Positions 1 through 11,566 of a stretch of DNA of 64,000 bases are shown here, one piece after another; the first letter of the stretch is position 1; each line of letters opens with the position of its first letter. The position numbers were made by a program, and so were the translations under genes. The notes under the pieces were generated by a model, which ran no database searches, was not told where the DNA came from, and saw only the letters and a list, made by a program, of their open reading frames with translations. This stretch comes from Gnetum montanum (lineage: Eukaryota > Streptophyta > Gnetopsida > Gnetales > Gnetaceae), in contig MNCI01027271.1 of NCBI GenBank assembly GCA_015680685.1, forward strand, positions 69,598-133,597, in the 5' to 3' direction.

Positions 1-602
1 ATCTTTATTCAATTACTAATATACTTGGACACTTCAGTATATACGATAATAAAGACAAGCTTCTTGATAAAGCTTGCATGACTTGGAATTAGCATGATAT
101 TTATGTTAATGTACTTTACTGTTATGCAATTTACTTTCATGAGTTTAATTAATTAATTAATTATGGCTAATTAAAGCATATAAGTATGACCATCTCAATC
201 ATACGTTAACGCTAGATAATCCCAATAGCGCTTACGCTTGGTAACCCAGTAGTGTTGTAACGTGTTCATGATGTGTACGGTAGATGAGAATGAATGCTTA
301 TGTTAGGATTAAAATAAGGCATTAGATGGTTTCTAGAGTAATTAAGCATTTAATTACTTTATTTTCATGCTTTGGAGAAATGAATAAAAATATAAAAGTT
401 ATACAAATCATATGCCTTAGTTACACTTAAGCATACCATTGAACCTGACAAGTGGAACTAAGAAGAAAATGATCATGTTCTTAGACTCACTATCCTAGAT
501 AATGTGTACTTAGAGAGCTAAAGTCTACAAAATTTGACTATATTACTAAGTGAACATTGATGATTTGTATGGTTGGATGTAGGGATTGCTCGCTACTCAT
601 CA
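1..602 (+). repeat. 5' LTR of element A (partial, cut by window edge)
   Basis: It aligns along its length with 14780-15356 of the 3' LTR, including a shared stretch near GACAAGCTTCTTGATAAA, the TTAATTAATTAATTA tract and the terminal CTCATCA at 596-602. The U3 part and TATA box lie left of the window. Confidence 0.9.
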
Positions 603-603
603 T

Positions 604-621
604 TGGCATCATTTCCAAGGA
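604..621 (+). promoter_or_regulatory. Primer binding site, tRNA-Asp type (element A)
   Basis: One base after the LTR lies TGGCATCATTTCCAAGGA. The complement of the 3' end of plant tRNA-Asp, TGGCGCCGTTGCCGGGGA, differs from it at six transition positions and one transversion. It primes minus-strand DNA synthesis. tRNA-Asp priming is known for Athila-group elements. The tRNA sequence is from memory. Confidence 0.75.
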
Positions 622-750
622 CTCTAATTAGCTACTTGCACTATCTAGGAAGCTAGTGAAATTATCTAATGACATTGTAATGAACCTTAAAGTTAGAATA
701 ATTAAGAAAAACAATAATAATAAATGCACACTATTTTCAAAAGAACTGAT

Positions 751-3170
751 ATGGCTTCTTCTTGTAGAGAAGATTCTTTGCCATGATTCACAACTCAATG
801 CTAAGTACGTTGTGTAAGATCATGACTACTGGGATTATCATCCCATAGAGACATAAAGGAAAAAAGATCAGTAGATGGAAGCTCATTATGAGGCATCAAA
901 AGGTAACTAGTTCACAAAACCCTTATTTATGCTAGGCCAAAAGGAAGGGGAAGGTCCCTTCTCCAAGGGTTCTCAATACATAGAGTCTCCTCCCCTTCCC
1001 TGCAATGAAGGGGCCCTTATCTAACATTTACAGTTAATTGTAAACAACCTTGGTTGTGGCAAGAATGGTTTCCATGATCATGTGGCCTCAAGGGAGGGAG
1101 TCAAGGTAAGAATAATGATAAGCATCATGATAATGTCAAACATGATGATCATGGCAAGGACTAAAGAACAAAGATTAGTAGGCATCGTGTTGGTGATAAT
1201 CCTCCTTCCTCTTCGCCTTCATCACCCTCATCATTTTTCTTCTCCAACTTTAACCGAAGTTGTAGAGGAAGAGACTGTGATGGAGGTGACCAATGGGATA
1301 GAGATGATCATATACCCTACCAAAATAGTAGAGACTAGGGTGTGGGAAATCAATGGAGGCCCACTATAGAGAAAGAATAGCAAAGGGCATCATAGACATC
1401 ATGGTCATCATAGGGGCCATGACTATGATGAGCCTTTTCTTGCCACTAAAAATATGCTAAACATTGCGAAGGTTGTAAGGATCCCAACAAGGCATGTGAA
1501 GGATAGCTAGATTAAATGGTTGGGTATGAACAATATTCCTAAGTTTCAAGGGGGATAAAATTCTAATCCATAGGACCATCTCCAAGCCTTTCATGATACA
1601 TGTGCCTTACAAAACATGGAAAATGAATGGCAGAAATTGAAGCTATTTCCTAGAACTCTCATCAAGGAGGCTGAAATTTGGTACTAGTCCATAGAATTAG
1701 AATCAATTTGATGATGAAATAGGATGCTTGAACTCTTCAATGACAAGTATCAGATGTACTTTCAAGTGTCTAACTTGAGACAGTAGATCCAAGGTTTCAA
1801 GAAAGACACGCATGATTCCTTGGATGCATCCATGGCTAGATATTAGTCATTATTGCATTGATGCCCGAGCCATGGCTACACTCAATGGAAGAAGCTACAC
1901 CATATCATAAATGAGCTCCAAATAGAAACAAGGAGAACTCTTGGGGACTATGCCCAAGGGATGCTTTCGAAGCTAAGGGCCCATCAGATTCAAAGGCTAA
2001 GTGAGTTGGTGGCCAAAGAAGAAGATGATCCAAGAAAAAGGAAAATTAAAGAGGAGTACAACTTAGACCCTTCCATTCACAAAAGGGAGGTTCTGTTTTG
2101 TGAAGATGAGGAGGAGGCACCACTTGATGAAATGCTACAATGAGAAACCTTGCTAATACATAAATATGTTTTTGAAATAATGACCAAGTTTGATAAAATG
2201 TGGGACTCTTTGGATGGAAATTTCTAAACTACTCTTAGAATTGCTAAGGAGACCAAAAAGCAAGGTAGTGATCATGACAGAAGGAGAAAAAAGGAAGCTA
2301 AATGTGCCCAACAGAAAGTTGGTGCAATAGATGAGGTTGCAGATTTTAAAATAAATGATGAAGGGTGTGACATATGTTGATATGAACATCCTAAGGGATG
2401 TTGCCTAGTTGTGTCACACTTACAAGAATCTAGGGTGTATGCATTGAATCCTCATTTGGCAAAATGGCAAATACCAAAGAGGTTACCTTATCCTCAAAGT
2501 AACTATAGGTAGTTCCACCAAAAAGCATACTATTTGAGAAGAGTACCAATTCAAACTCACAAGCAGTACTAACATTAGCAACACCTACAGTTGTGGGGGA
2601 TGCCACCACCAAGGCAACAGTATGCTTATCATTAGCTAGATTTATATGGGCACTATGTTTAGCAACACATTTCTCCACATGAATTTTCTAGTCACGCTTC
2701 CTTCTAGCATCACTACTAACTTCTTGAATATTATAGATCACAATCTCCAAGAGGAGAGCCACCATTTCCTTATTACCATCCTCATTTTTCTACACCTATA
2801 CCTTTAACCTTAACTCAGTTTCCACTCACTCCATCCATGTAGGGTAAAATTTCAGCCCAGCCATAGTAAAGAAATGCCACAAGGGCTATTAACTTATAGC
2901 TAGCTCCTTAGCTAAGTGGTTTGGACACCAAGTCTTAAAAATGACCCTTTTCCAAACCAACAGTCCTACTAAGCCCTCATAGACACTTATGGCTACTAAC
3001 CTTGCTTCTCCTTCCTCCTCCACAACATTCTTCGAGATCCCTTCAAAAAAAACACCTCCCAAAGCATAACAATAATGTTGACCCATGTGGTCACTAATTA
3101 GATAAAGGCTAGCCACCTTCCCAATAAGAGATTTGATCCTAAAAGTCCCCTTAGTTACTTGCAAATTATC
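751..3170 (+). pseudogene. gag: gag of element A (degenerate)
   Basis: The frame opens with ATGGCTTCTTCTTG at 751, matching the start of gag in B and D. It encodes the structural protein of the virus-like particle. Recognisable parts are an Asp/His/Ser-rich low-complexity section (about 1080-1400), the conserved block around MNNIPKFQG (1528-1550), the open stretch at 1961-2143, and a zinc-knuckle-like CDIC-YEHPKGC at 2366-2401. The spacing of that knuckle, CX2CX3HX3C, is shorter than the classic CX2CX4HX4C. Several frameshifts and TAG/TGA stops break it. The 3' limit is set by where the protease text begins. Confidence 0.75.
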
Positions 3171-3174
3171 AAAA

Positions 3175-3720
3175 ATGAACCTTGCAAGGCTCTTCTAGAC
3201 TAAGGTTCTTGTATTAATTTAATCTCATAAGAAATGTACAAAGATTGGAACCTATCTACACTCAAGTATAGGAACATTCATCTTGAGTTAGTAGATTAGT
3301 CCATCATTGTCTCCTTGGAATTGGTGGAGGATATTAGAACCACCATCTATGGATGATCATATCTTGCTAACTTCCCTATCATCATGGAAAGGGCTTGGCT
3401 CAGTACAATTGATGTGTGGCTAGGAATCAAAGCCCTTTTCTTGTAGATCTCCAAGGAGAATGAATTCAAAAAGATAGAGAAGAAACATGTTTCATGCATC
3501 GTATATAGTGACACAGGGTGCCACTATGTGTAGAAATTATGGATAGTCAAAAGTACCACACTCATAGCATGTAAGTAGTGTGTAGATTTCATGGAAGTTC
3601 AAATATGCCTATATGTAGTAGCCACAAAATATGAGGGCACCTAGTGGCTAATAGTTGAAGTAGAAAGTAGTTCAACCTTGTGCATGGAACAAAATGAGAG
3701 CCTTATAAGTGCCTACCAAC
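3175..3720 (+). pseudogene. Aspartic protease region of element A (degenerate)
   Basis: This aligns with 55700-56200 in D, where the protease text is clearer. Recognisable parts are the VEDI-like block after the catalytic loop (3320-3350) and the stretch around 3440-3530 that corresponds to DLSLEISKENEFGK in D. The catalytic D-L-G triplet is no longer readable in one frame. It would have cleaved the Gag-Pol polyprotein. Confidence 0.55.
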
Positions 3721-3755
3721 TCTCTGATGAACTTGATGAAACCAATTAGGGAAAG

Positions 3756-4560
3756 TTGGAAATCCATGAGAACTTCAAACAGGGGTCCCTTGAGTTAAAA
3801 AATTTACTAGCCAAAATGAATTATGCTTTTTTGAACAATGGAAAGCTAGTCATCATTAATGCCAACCCTACTCCTTTGCAAAAAAAGAAGTTGTTGGAGG
3901 TGATTAACAAATGGTCAATAGCCTTTGCTTGGTTATATCATGAGTTGACTAGAATTGATCCAAGGATATGCTAGCATCAAATTTACATAGATTCTTCTAA
4001 TAAACTAAAGAGGTAGCCACAGTGACGGTTGAACTCCAAACTCAAGCAGATTATCAAAGAGAAGATTGAACAACTCCTCAAGTTGGGGTTCATCTATACC
4101 ATTGCGGATAGCGAGTGGGTAGCCCACTTGTAATAGCACTAAAGAAAGGTTTAAAATGGAGGGTTTGCATCAATTTTAGGTTGTTGAATATGGCAACATA
4201 CAAGAATCATTTTCCTTTGTCATTTGTGGATAGGTGTTGGACACAATTTCTGGGAATTGGTATTACAACTTTCTGGATAGTTATAGTGGCTATAACCAAA
4301 TCAAAATAGCATCAAAGGACCAAGCCAAAACCACATTCATGAGTCCCTAGGGGACTTCTACATATAGAAAGATGTCATTCGACATATGGAATGCCCCTAC
4401 AACATTCCAACACCTTTTCCTAAGCATTTTCCAATGACAAATCAGTACTAGTGTGGATATCTTCATGGATGACTTCTTCACCTATGGGAATATGTGTATA
4501 GAGACAAATTGTAGGCATAACTAGTAGAAAAGCCATGTAATGGTTTAGGAGGACATTGTG
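3756..4560 (+). pseudogene. pol: Reverse transcriptase of element A (degenerate)
   Basis: The first part is an open run of 72 codons (3756-3974) covering the region just N-terminal of RT. It continues with WRVCINFRLLNMATYKNHFP (4159-4218), a broken YSGYNQI block, SPWGT at 4342, and the catalytic FMDD at 4462-4473. The order and wording match Athila-type RT (fingers and palm). Stops inside the palm and a shift near 4250 kill it. Confidence 0.8.
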
Positions 4561-4599
4561 TTGGAGCATAGAATTTCATAGAAAGGGATCGAGGTGGAT

Positions 4600-5260
4600 A
4601 TTAAAAAAATAAGGATCATCCAAGAAATAACCCGACAACCAAAAATAGTCAAAGATGTGAGTTCATTTCTTATCCACACTGGCTATTACTGGTGTTTCAT
4701 TGGAAACTTCTTTAATATCACCAAACCATTGGTGGAGTTGATAAAGAATGATGCTCCATTTATCTAGACTAAGGAATGTAAGCATGCATTCTAGCAACTC
4801 AAGTAGAAGCTTGAATAAACTTTGATTCTATGAGCACCTAATTGGTCCAAACGCTTCCAAATTATGACACATGCATCAAATTATGCCTTGTAAGCCATGC
4901 TCACATAGCTGGATGATTAGAAATGTCCTTGTTACATCCACTGTGTGAGTAGAAGCATTGTGGGTGCGTAGCTGAATTACACCACCATTGCGAAAGAACT
5001 AATGATAGTGGTGTATGCCTTGGAAAAATTTAGGCACTATGTGCTTGGATACAAAGTGTTTGTGCACATGGACCATAATGCAATCAGGTTCTTGATGAAT
5101 AAACCAATGGTGAGCCCTTCTGTCATATGGTGGTTGGTGATCTTGTAGGAGTTCTATCTAAGTATGATGGATAGAAAGGGAACTGAAAATGTGGTAGTTG
5201 ACCACTTGTCTTGGTTGAGATGGAACAACAAAGCGGAGGAAAGCCCACTTTCTAATCAAT
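4600..5260 (+). pseudogene. pol: RNase H of element A (degenerate)
   Basis: The connection block TKPLVELIKNDAPFI precedes THASNYAL, then LNYTTIAKELMIVVYALEKF and VHMDHNAIRFLMNKPMVSP. These are the landmarks of the Ty3/gypsy RNase H domain fused to RT, which removes the RNA template during reverse transcription. At least seven in-frame TAG stops replace CAG or TGG codons. Domain order after RT is preserved. Confidence 0.75.
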
Positions 5261-5419
5261 TTCTTGATGAGCTCCTCTTTGTTGGAGCTATTATTGAATA
5301 AGATCCCAAGGAAGATACCTGTTACAATGGCATCCTCACCTACCTACTCACTCAAGAGATGCCATAATAGTGAAACAATAGTTTCCTCACCAGGTTAAAC
5401 ACTTCATGGAAATAAATAG

Positions 5420-6660
5420 ACACCTTTACAAGGTGTGCATCAATGGCTTGGTTCGATGGTACATTTTTGATGATGATCAACAATACATTTTCCAAGATGC
5501 TCATGAGGACCCTTATGGGAATCATTATGTTAGAAGATGAATGATCATTAAAATCCTCATGGCAGGTTATTACTAGCCAACACTTTTCAAGGACACCCAT
5601 CACTTCATTTGCTCCTATGAACACTACCAACATGATGGTGGGATGACAACATGTGTGGAGGGGCCTTAGTAGTGGATCTAAGAATTGGAGCCATTTGACA
5701 TTTGGGGCATTGATTTCATTGGTCCCATTACTCCCATTTTCAATGGAAAGGTGTACAACATAACAATTGTTGACTACTACACCAAATGGATGGAAGCTAC
5801 AATTATCATTAATTACACATCTTCTACGGTTGCTCAGTTTGTACAACAAGATGTTGTAAATAGGTTTGGGTTGTTGCATGTAATTATTTCTAATAATGGA
5901 ATGAATTTTATAGACATCACTTTTTGGAAACTCATGCAATGCTTAGGGGTTAACATAAATTGACAACCCAATACCACCCCCAAGCCAATGGCCAAGCAAA
6001 GGCTACCAATAGGAAGATAGTGAATATACTAACATGAATTGTTAGTAAATATAGGAGGGACTAGAGCACCAAACTCAATGATGCCCTTTGGGGCTATCAC
6101 TCACCTTGGAAACTTCCTATTGGCTACTCTCCCTATGAGCTCGTGTATAGAAAATTACCAATTCTTCCTATCCAAGCATAGCTTTGTACATTGCCAACAG
6201 CTTGTGACCTTTACCTTGACCTCAACCTAGCACAAAAAGAATGGTTAAAGAATATCAACATGCTAGATGAGAACCAACTAGTGTCCCTATCATCTAATGA
6301 AGTGCACAAGGCATATAATAAATAATGACATGACCTTAGAATCTGAAAAGTAAAATTTCAACCAGGAGATAAGGTCCTATACTAGAATCCCACACACATG
6401 CCATAATGAACTAAGTTCCAAATGTTATGAGAAGGATCATATATTATTTATGAAACCTTTCCATCTAGGGCCATGTTAATTTACAAACCTGATAGCCCAA
6501 ATAGGAAACTATTAGTCAAAAATCAATAGATAAAGCTTTTCCATAAACCCAAGATAGCCAACAACGACAACACCTCAAAGGATGAACAAGCATACTTAAT
6601 TTTTTTGGTCTCCTTCTTCCAGCTCAGTCATGGGGAAGATGGCCATCGATCCTGAAATAA
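5420..6660 (+). pseudogene. pol: Integrase of element A (degenerate)
   Basis: The zinc-binding HHCC module is at about 5420-5660. The core begins at EPFDIWGIDFIGPI (5689-5730, first catalytic Asp) and continues openly to 5963. The second catalytic Asp of the usual S-D-N-G has become Asn (SNNG near 5888), a G-to-A change. The third block (TPKPMAKQRLP) is frameshifted. The C-terminal part with VKFQPGDKVLY is at 6350-6380. A 195-codon open frame on the opposite strand here is a shadow of this domain. Confidence 0.8.
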
Positions 6661-8096
6661 TCAAAGTGGCTGCTTAGTCTTTCATTTTTTCTATTTTTCA
6701 TAATTTTTGTTTTACATCAATTTTAGTATATTTTCTATTTCTTAAATATTTTACAGTTCTTTCTATATTTTAATTTATTTGGTTTTAATTTTTTCTTATG
6801 TTTTCCTTTTCTTTCTTTATTGCCACCGGGACTTTGTGCAACTATAGCTGTTAATTTATGGTGGTTTGTACTTTATAACATTATTTGATTGCAAATGTCT
6901 GGGTTTTATTTTTGATTTTTGATTTTGATAACTGAGACATTATTTCTTTTCATGATAACAAGCACTGAGTCCATGTCATCCACTGACCCACATAACTCTA
7001 TAGTTTTCCTTTATTTTGAAAATATGAGATCCCTTCTTAAATGCAAACCTTTAATAAACTTGTGACCTTGGTATTTTCCAAAATTGGGATTAATTAAGAG
7101 GATTAATAAGGGTGTGACTTCAAGGGGATTTATCACTTTTATACTTGTTTGCTACCTAAGTTACATAAGTATTTTCATAGAGTTCTCACCATTCCACTAT
7201 CAACCAATAATAGGAAGCAAAGTCTTTGCATGGTGTGTTCCCATTAAAAACAAAAATAGAAAAAAAATGAAAATGATGGGAATTCAAAGCACATCCCTTA
7301 GACATAATAATAGGCTGCAAGAACTAGTTATGAGGCTAGAAAGACATGTTATTCATGCTTGAAGGAACCCCTTGAACTAAAGGCCTCTTCACTTCTTTCT
7401 TCTCTTTTCTTCTTCCTTAGAAATGGTGAGTGGTTTGTGGGGATATTTTTGTGTCTTAGGTGGTAGACTAGTCTACGAGTGTCAATGCAAAGTCACTGGT
7501 AGTGGATGGGTTTAATTCAAACTAAGGATGGACGTTATCGAGTCATATTAACCACGAAATCTACAAGGGACTTCATTTGACCATGATACAAGACTCCATT
7601 CTACACTCTACTTAATGTACCTATGATTTCCAAAACTCACCTCACTACCTTTTCTCATGTTTGTTTCAATGTATTGGTTTAATATGATTAAAGTTCTTTG
7701 ATAGTTTCTTTGGTGATTTTTTCCTTAACTAACCATAACCATTAATCATCCATGGGGTCCATAGACTCGTTAGTTTGAGGACATGCAAGGGAATTAAGGG
7801 CATGAGCCTACTATGGGAAGGACCCACTCCTTGGTTGGGTTGGTTAAGTTCCTCATCACTTAGGTAGTTTCACATTCAAACCCTTCATACTCCACATTGA
7901 TTACATCCAATTTTGCACTGCTTAATTAAAATTCTCCAAACAAAATCTCCTTTTTTACAATTATTCATGCCCCCTTCATGCATTCCATCATTTTTTAAGC
8001 TTTTCTACCTTTCTTTGGACTCCAATTTTATGCAAAAACTCTTTATTTTTATTAGTTTTTAAAGTGCAAAATGTTTGTCTTCAACTGCATTAACAC
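6661..8096 (+). other. Element A spacer between integrase and ORF2 (left part)
   Basis: No protein signal is convincing here. The stretch matches the equivalent spacers in B and D, including the hairpin-like pair TTCCCATT...AATGG.GAATTCAAAGCAC at 7228-7300 and the text CATCCCTTAGACATAATAAT. It is therefore part of the element rather than host DNA. It ends where the F fragment inserts. Confidence 0.6.
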
Positions 8097-8397
8097 TGTA
8101 GCGACTGAAAACATCGGCGGCTAGAACACCAAGAGGTTACCAGGCGAAACAGTTTAACCCCAGATCCGTGCAAGGCTGTGCTAGAGAAAATAGATTCAGG
8201 ATACCTTGAATGGTCTTGTCGATCAAACAGGAACTTAATAGGTGTGACTTAACCTTTCGTGAATATTGTTTTGAATGCGAAATACGCGAGGTAAAACCAA
8301 TGATCAATAAATGTAGGAATGAAGGAAATAATGCCAAACAACGATAATATTAAAGAGATAACAGAATAAACTTGGGTAAGAAAATGCACCACCCTAA
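8097..8397 (-). repeat. 3' LTR remnant of fragment F (R/U5 end only)
   Basis: It starts TGTAGCGACTGAAAAC on the plus strand and aligns with 9221-9523 over its whole length, including TCGATCAAACAGG and GTGTGACTTAACC. The homology stops at about 8397 where leader sequence begins. Confidence 0.8.
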
Positions 8398-9220
8398 GGT
8401 TGCAGGTATGGCATGGCTACCCATTATCGATGAAACTATGGTTTGTGATGAGGTGGACGTAATCATAAAGGGAGTAGTTGTAAAGAGTGGGTTCGACCAG
8501 AAGGCCATAGTGGGAGGGATAGTCGTAGAGTTAGTTTGACCCCCACCCTTGGATTGGGAATCTAGGTCCTCTTGTCCATCTTGAAATGCCTCGTCATAGT
8601 GGGATGTCATGTCCCACTACTCCCTAGACCTACTTGTCTATATCAGCTAATCTAAGATATACTAATACGCTTCCGTTAGGGGAATGAAACTGCCAGGAGT
8701 AGGGATAAATTCCCTCCCATTGTGGGAAAGGAACTCAAAGTTATGTTTGTCTTCAAGTTCTTGGGCATCCAAGGGAAAATTTTCCTGGATCTTAGCACAG
8801 AGGAAATTGTAAATTTTAGTATGTTGTGCCAAGCTCTCAGGTGATCAGTTTTGGATCCTAAGAGATCGGCGTGGCCCTTGCACTAGGCTAGGTAGTCACT
8901 CGACACCTGTGGTGCCTTGAATTGAAAAAGGGACCTCGAGGTTTGAGGTAGCAATAGCAGTGGTTGAGGAAATCAATTTTTGCAAGGTTGAAAATGGTTT
9001 GCAAGCAAGAAAAAATAGAGATCAAGAGGCGATCAGAGGCTTTTCATCCTACAGGGTTCTAAAGGAAGCGTCATTGTGACCAACCTATGCCACACGATGT
9101 GTAAACAACCACAAGGATGTCACGTTTACGCTGATGAGTGATGGGGTACAAAGAATATGCAGGACTACCCATGAGACATAAAAAAGGACACCAAAAGGTC
9201 CTCCTTCTAGTGCCAAAAAC
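8398..9220 (-). other. 5' leader of fragment F, with primer-site-like sequence at its LTR end
   Basis: It aligns with the leader and gag start of E (for example 8405-8620 with 51935-52150, sharing GTATGGCATGGCTACCCAT). The minus-strand sequence TGGCACTAGAAGGAGGAC (9215 down to 9198) follows the LTR after five bases, as in E, and is the likely primer site. I cannot assign the tRNA. Confidence 0.65.
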
Positions 9221-11049
9221 TGTAGCAACCGAAAACGTTGGCGATTGGAACAACGAGAGGTTACCGGAAAAAATAGTTTAACCCCAGATCCATGCGAGGG
9301 CCATGTTGGAGAAAAAGGATTTAGGATGCCCTGAATGGTCTTGTCGATCAAACAGGGACTTGATAGGTGTGACTTAACCTTTCGTGAATGTTGTTTTGAA
9401 TGCGAACTACACGAGGTAAAACCAATGATCAATAAATATAGGAATGAAGGAAATAATGCCAAACAATGATAACAATAAAGAGATAACAGAATAAACTCAG
9501 GTAAGAAAATGCACCGTCCCAAGGTCATGGGTTTGATTCTTTGCCTTGTTTGAAAGATGTATAGCAAGTTATACAACGTCGGAGGGGCACATAGAGTTTA
9601 AGAGTAATTAGAATGCTCAAGGGAAATGCCAACTATGTCTTCTAGGAGCCAACTTAAAGGCCAACTGTAGCAAGAAACCAACTCTATTTGCTGAGAAGTC
9701 AATCAAGGAGCTAACCAGTCAATGCAAAATGCTAACAAGCCAAAAATGCCCCGCCAAAAAGCCAACCCTTTGAGCATTATTTGCTGGGGTATTTATAGGG
9801 CAAGGAGTAGGAGAAAAATGTGGTTTAGGTGCCTCGTGTCCTGGACCCCACAAGATGTTGACGTGCTCGTACCTTGTAGATGTGCAATGTCGGTTGTGAA
9901 CTTGCTACGTTGTGACCATATTGTCGAAACTGCACATGCTGGAATCCAGTGTGCTAACAATGCAAGCAGAAATGGAGTCTCTACCATAGGACTACATCTT
10001 CCCTATTCTTATGAATAGGATCAAGTGTAGTGACAAATTTTGGAGGGATGGACTAAAGGGTATGCCAAAGTGGAACAAAGTTGTTGATCACGACGAGCTT
10101 AGTTATTGCTAACAAGCTGTAAAGCTAGCTGAAGATGTCTCGATGCCTCTGTCAACTTTGCATTACTTATGCTATCTAGCACATTATCGTAGCATAGCTG
10201 CTTACTACGCTATGCTGCACTATGTAGCGTAGCACAGCGTTGCCATCGGTTCACTTATGTTGTCTAGCATATTGACGTAGCGTAGCTACTGGTTTTAACA
10301 GGAAACTTGCTTTGGAGTTAATAGCATTTTCTGGAAGCCTTGGCACACACCAGGTTAATCTTTAGAGCATTTTATTGATTTTCATCTTTGCTATGCTACA
10401 CTATGCTATGTAGCGTAGCATAGCATAGCAACCAATGCAACATGCAGTTTTTTCAAAGTTGTAGGGCTTCACAAGAAAACTTTGCTTGTGGCTCAAGGGC
10501 TAATTGAAATAGGGTAGCTTTGGAAGCCAACATGCTGTTAGATGAAATCCTTTTGCCGCAATGGCTTGGCAGAGGAGGCTTTGCATGTTTCACCCTTGCT
10601 ACATTGTGCTACGTTATGTAGCGTAGCATAGCATAGCACCATGTGTTGGCCAAATTCTAACTTTGCCTTGCGTGAACATCTTGTGAAAACTTGTATTCAA
10701 ATGCTTAATTGATTTTCCGAAGGCTTTCTATGCTGTGCAACTTAGCATAGCGTAGCAGACTTCTCTACTAGAAAACTTGCTGAACTGTTTTGTCCATCCT
10801 GAACTCCATCGACAACTCTAGGCATGGTCTCTGGGTAGACTATCAGTCATGCCAACTATTCACTTGGTAGGTTGGTGAGTCCAGCAAGCCTGCCAGTCCT
10901 AGAAGTAGAAAAATTTCCAGACTGCATAATCTTTCTTCAGTGTCTACATTTTATTGCCCAATGATCATGATGCTACACTTGTTAAAGCCCTTGCCTAAAT
11001 TTCCAAACCTTGCCGAAACATGGAGGTCCTGAAATTTTATGGTGTTTCA
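9221..11049 (-). repeat. 5' LTR of fragment F (E-family LTR)
   Basis: On the minus strand it begins TGAAACACCATAAAATTT and ends GTTGCTACA. It aligns with 52747-54459. A TATA box reads CCCTATAAATACCCC on the minus strand near 9789-9801. Upstream of it (10190-10763) lie four clusters of the palindrome GCTACGCTA/TAGCGTAGC. Confidence 0.85.
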
Positions 11050-11129
11050 GACATGACCCTATTGATGTAGCCACCTACATCGATGTGACCTTGTCAATGC
11101 AATTGCATTGACACAATATATCATCTACC
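11050..11129 (+). other. Internal U3-like region of element A upstream of ORF2
   Basis: It contains TTGATGTAG...CTACATCGATGTG and CAATGCAATTGCATTG palindromic pairs, like the GATGCATAC repeats that open the U3 of this family's LTRs (14555-14635). The first 40 bases also occur, with one mismatch, inside the 3' LTR of E (37237-37276). Confidence 0.5.
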
Positions 11130-11137
11130 TATAAATA
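11130..11137 (+). promoter_or_regulatory. Internal TATA box upstream of ORF2 (element A)
   Basis: TATAAATA lies 127 bp before the decayed donor of the ORF2 leader intron. The same arrangement occurs in B (TATATATA at 25217-25226, minus) and D (60752-60759). Confidence 0.5.
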
Positions 11138-11264
11138 GCACAACACTGCTTGTCAAATGCGTAAGGAATTTTTTCCATTTCAAAAGCCCAGAGCGTTCCT
11201 GAGCCCATACCTCACAAACTACTTGTTCGATTAATCTAGTTCTTCAATCTTACAGTTACCAAAG

Positions 11265-11566
11265 ATGAACTCTACATTGTGGAGGCCAGAAACCTTGGTT
11301 TTTGATAAAAATGATTTTCAAAATTTTTCTAACTCCCACAATGTTTAACTAATAAAATATTATTAAACACATTAATTTATGAGAATTAAACCTTTTTCAG
11401 TGAACTTTAGTAGCCATCTAAGCAAATAATAATATAATAATATTAAAATAATCAATCTACCATAATCATAACATAGCTATAGTGCAACAAGATCAAACAA
11501 GACAAAGTACCCAAGTGTTATAAGATACACACTAAACACTAATTCTTGGTCATATTGTGATTATAG
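11265..11566 (+). other. Putative leader intron before ORF2 (element A, donor lost)
   Basis: The exon end TTACCAAAG is followed by ATGAAC where B and D have GTAAGG and GTAAGC, so the donor G has changed. The acceptor GTGATTATAG is directly before ATGG at 11567. The interior shares TTTCAAAATTTTTCTAACTCCC with D. Confidence 0.55.

Larger units (their letters stand above)
8097..11049 (-). mobile_element. Fragment F: rearranged Tat/Ogre-like (E-family) copy inside element A
   Basis: Read on the minus strand it has a full LTR (11049 down to 9221), a primer site, about 820 bp of 5' leader homologous to 52000-52746 of E, and then jumps to the last 300 bp of the other LTR (8397 to 8097). All of gag, pol and the U3 of the 3' LTR are missing. 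Flanking 5-mers are AACAC (8092-8096) and GACAT (11050-11054), which differ by two transitions and are a plausible decayed target duplication. Confidence 0.75.

Noticed and set aside
5352-5939. 195-codon open frame on the minus strand, the longest uninterrupted frame in the window
   Set aside because: It lies opposite the integrase core of A, whose plus-strand text matches B and D. It is not open in those copies.
9071-9576. Two overlapping minus-strand frames with RRRTFWCPF text as a gene
   Set aside because: They cross the LTR-leader border of fragment F and the matching stretch in E (52640-52746) is broken; most likely leader DNA.
9722-10018. 98-codon plus-strand frame
   Set aside because: It lies within the E-family LTR across its TATA region and is not kept in the LTRs at 35575 and 52747.
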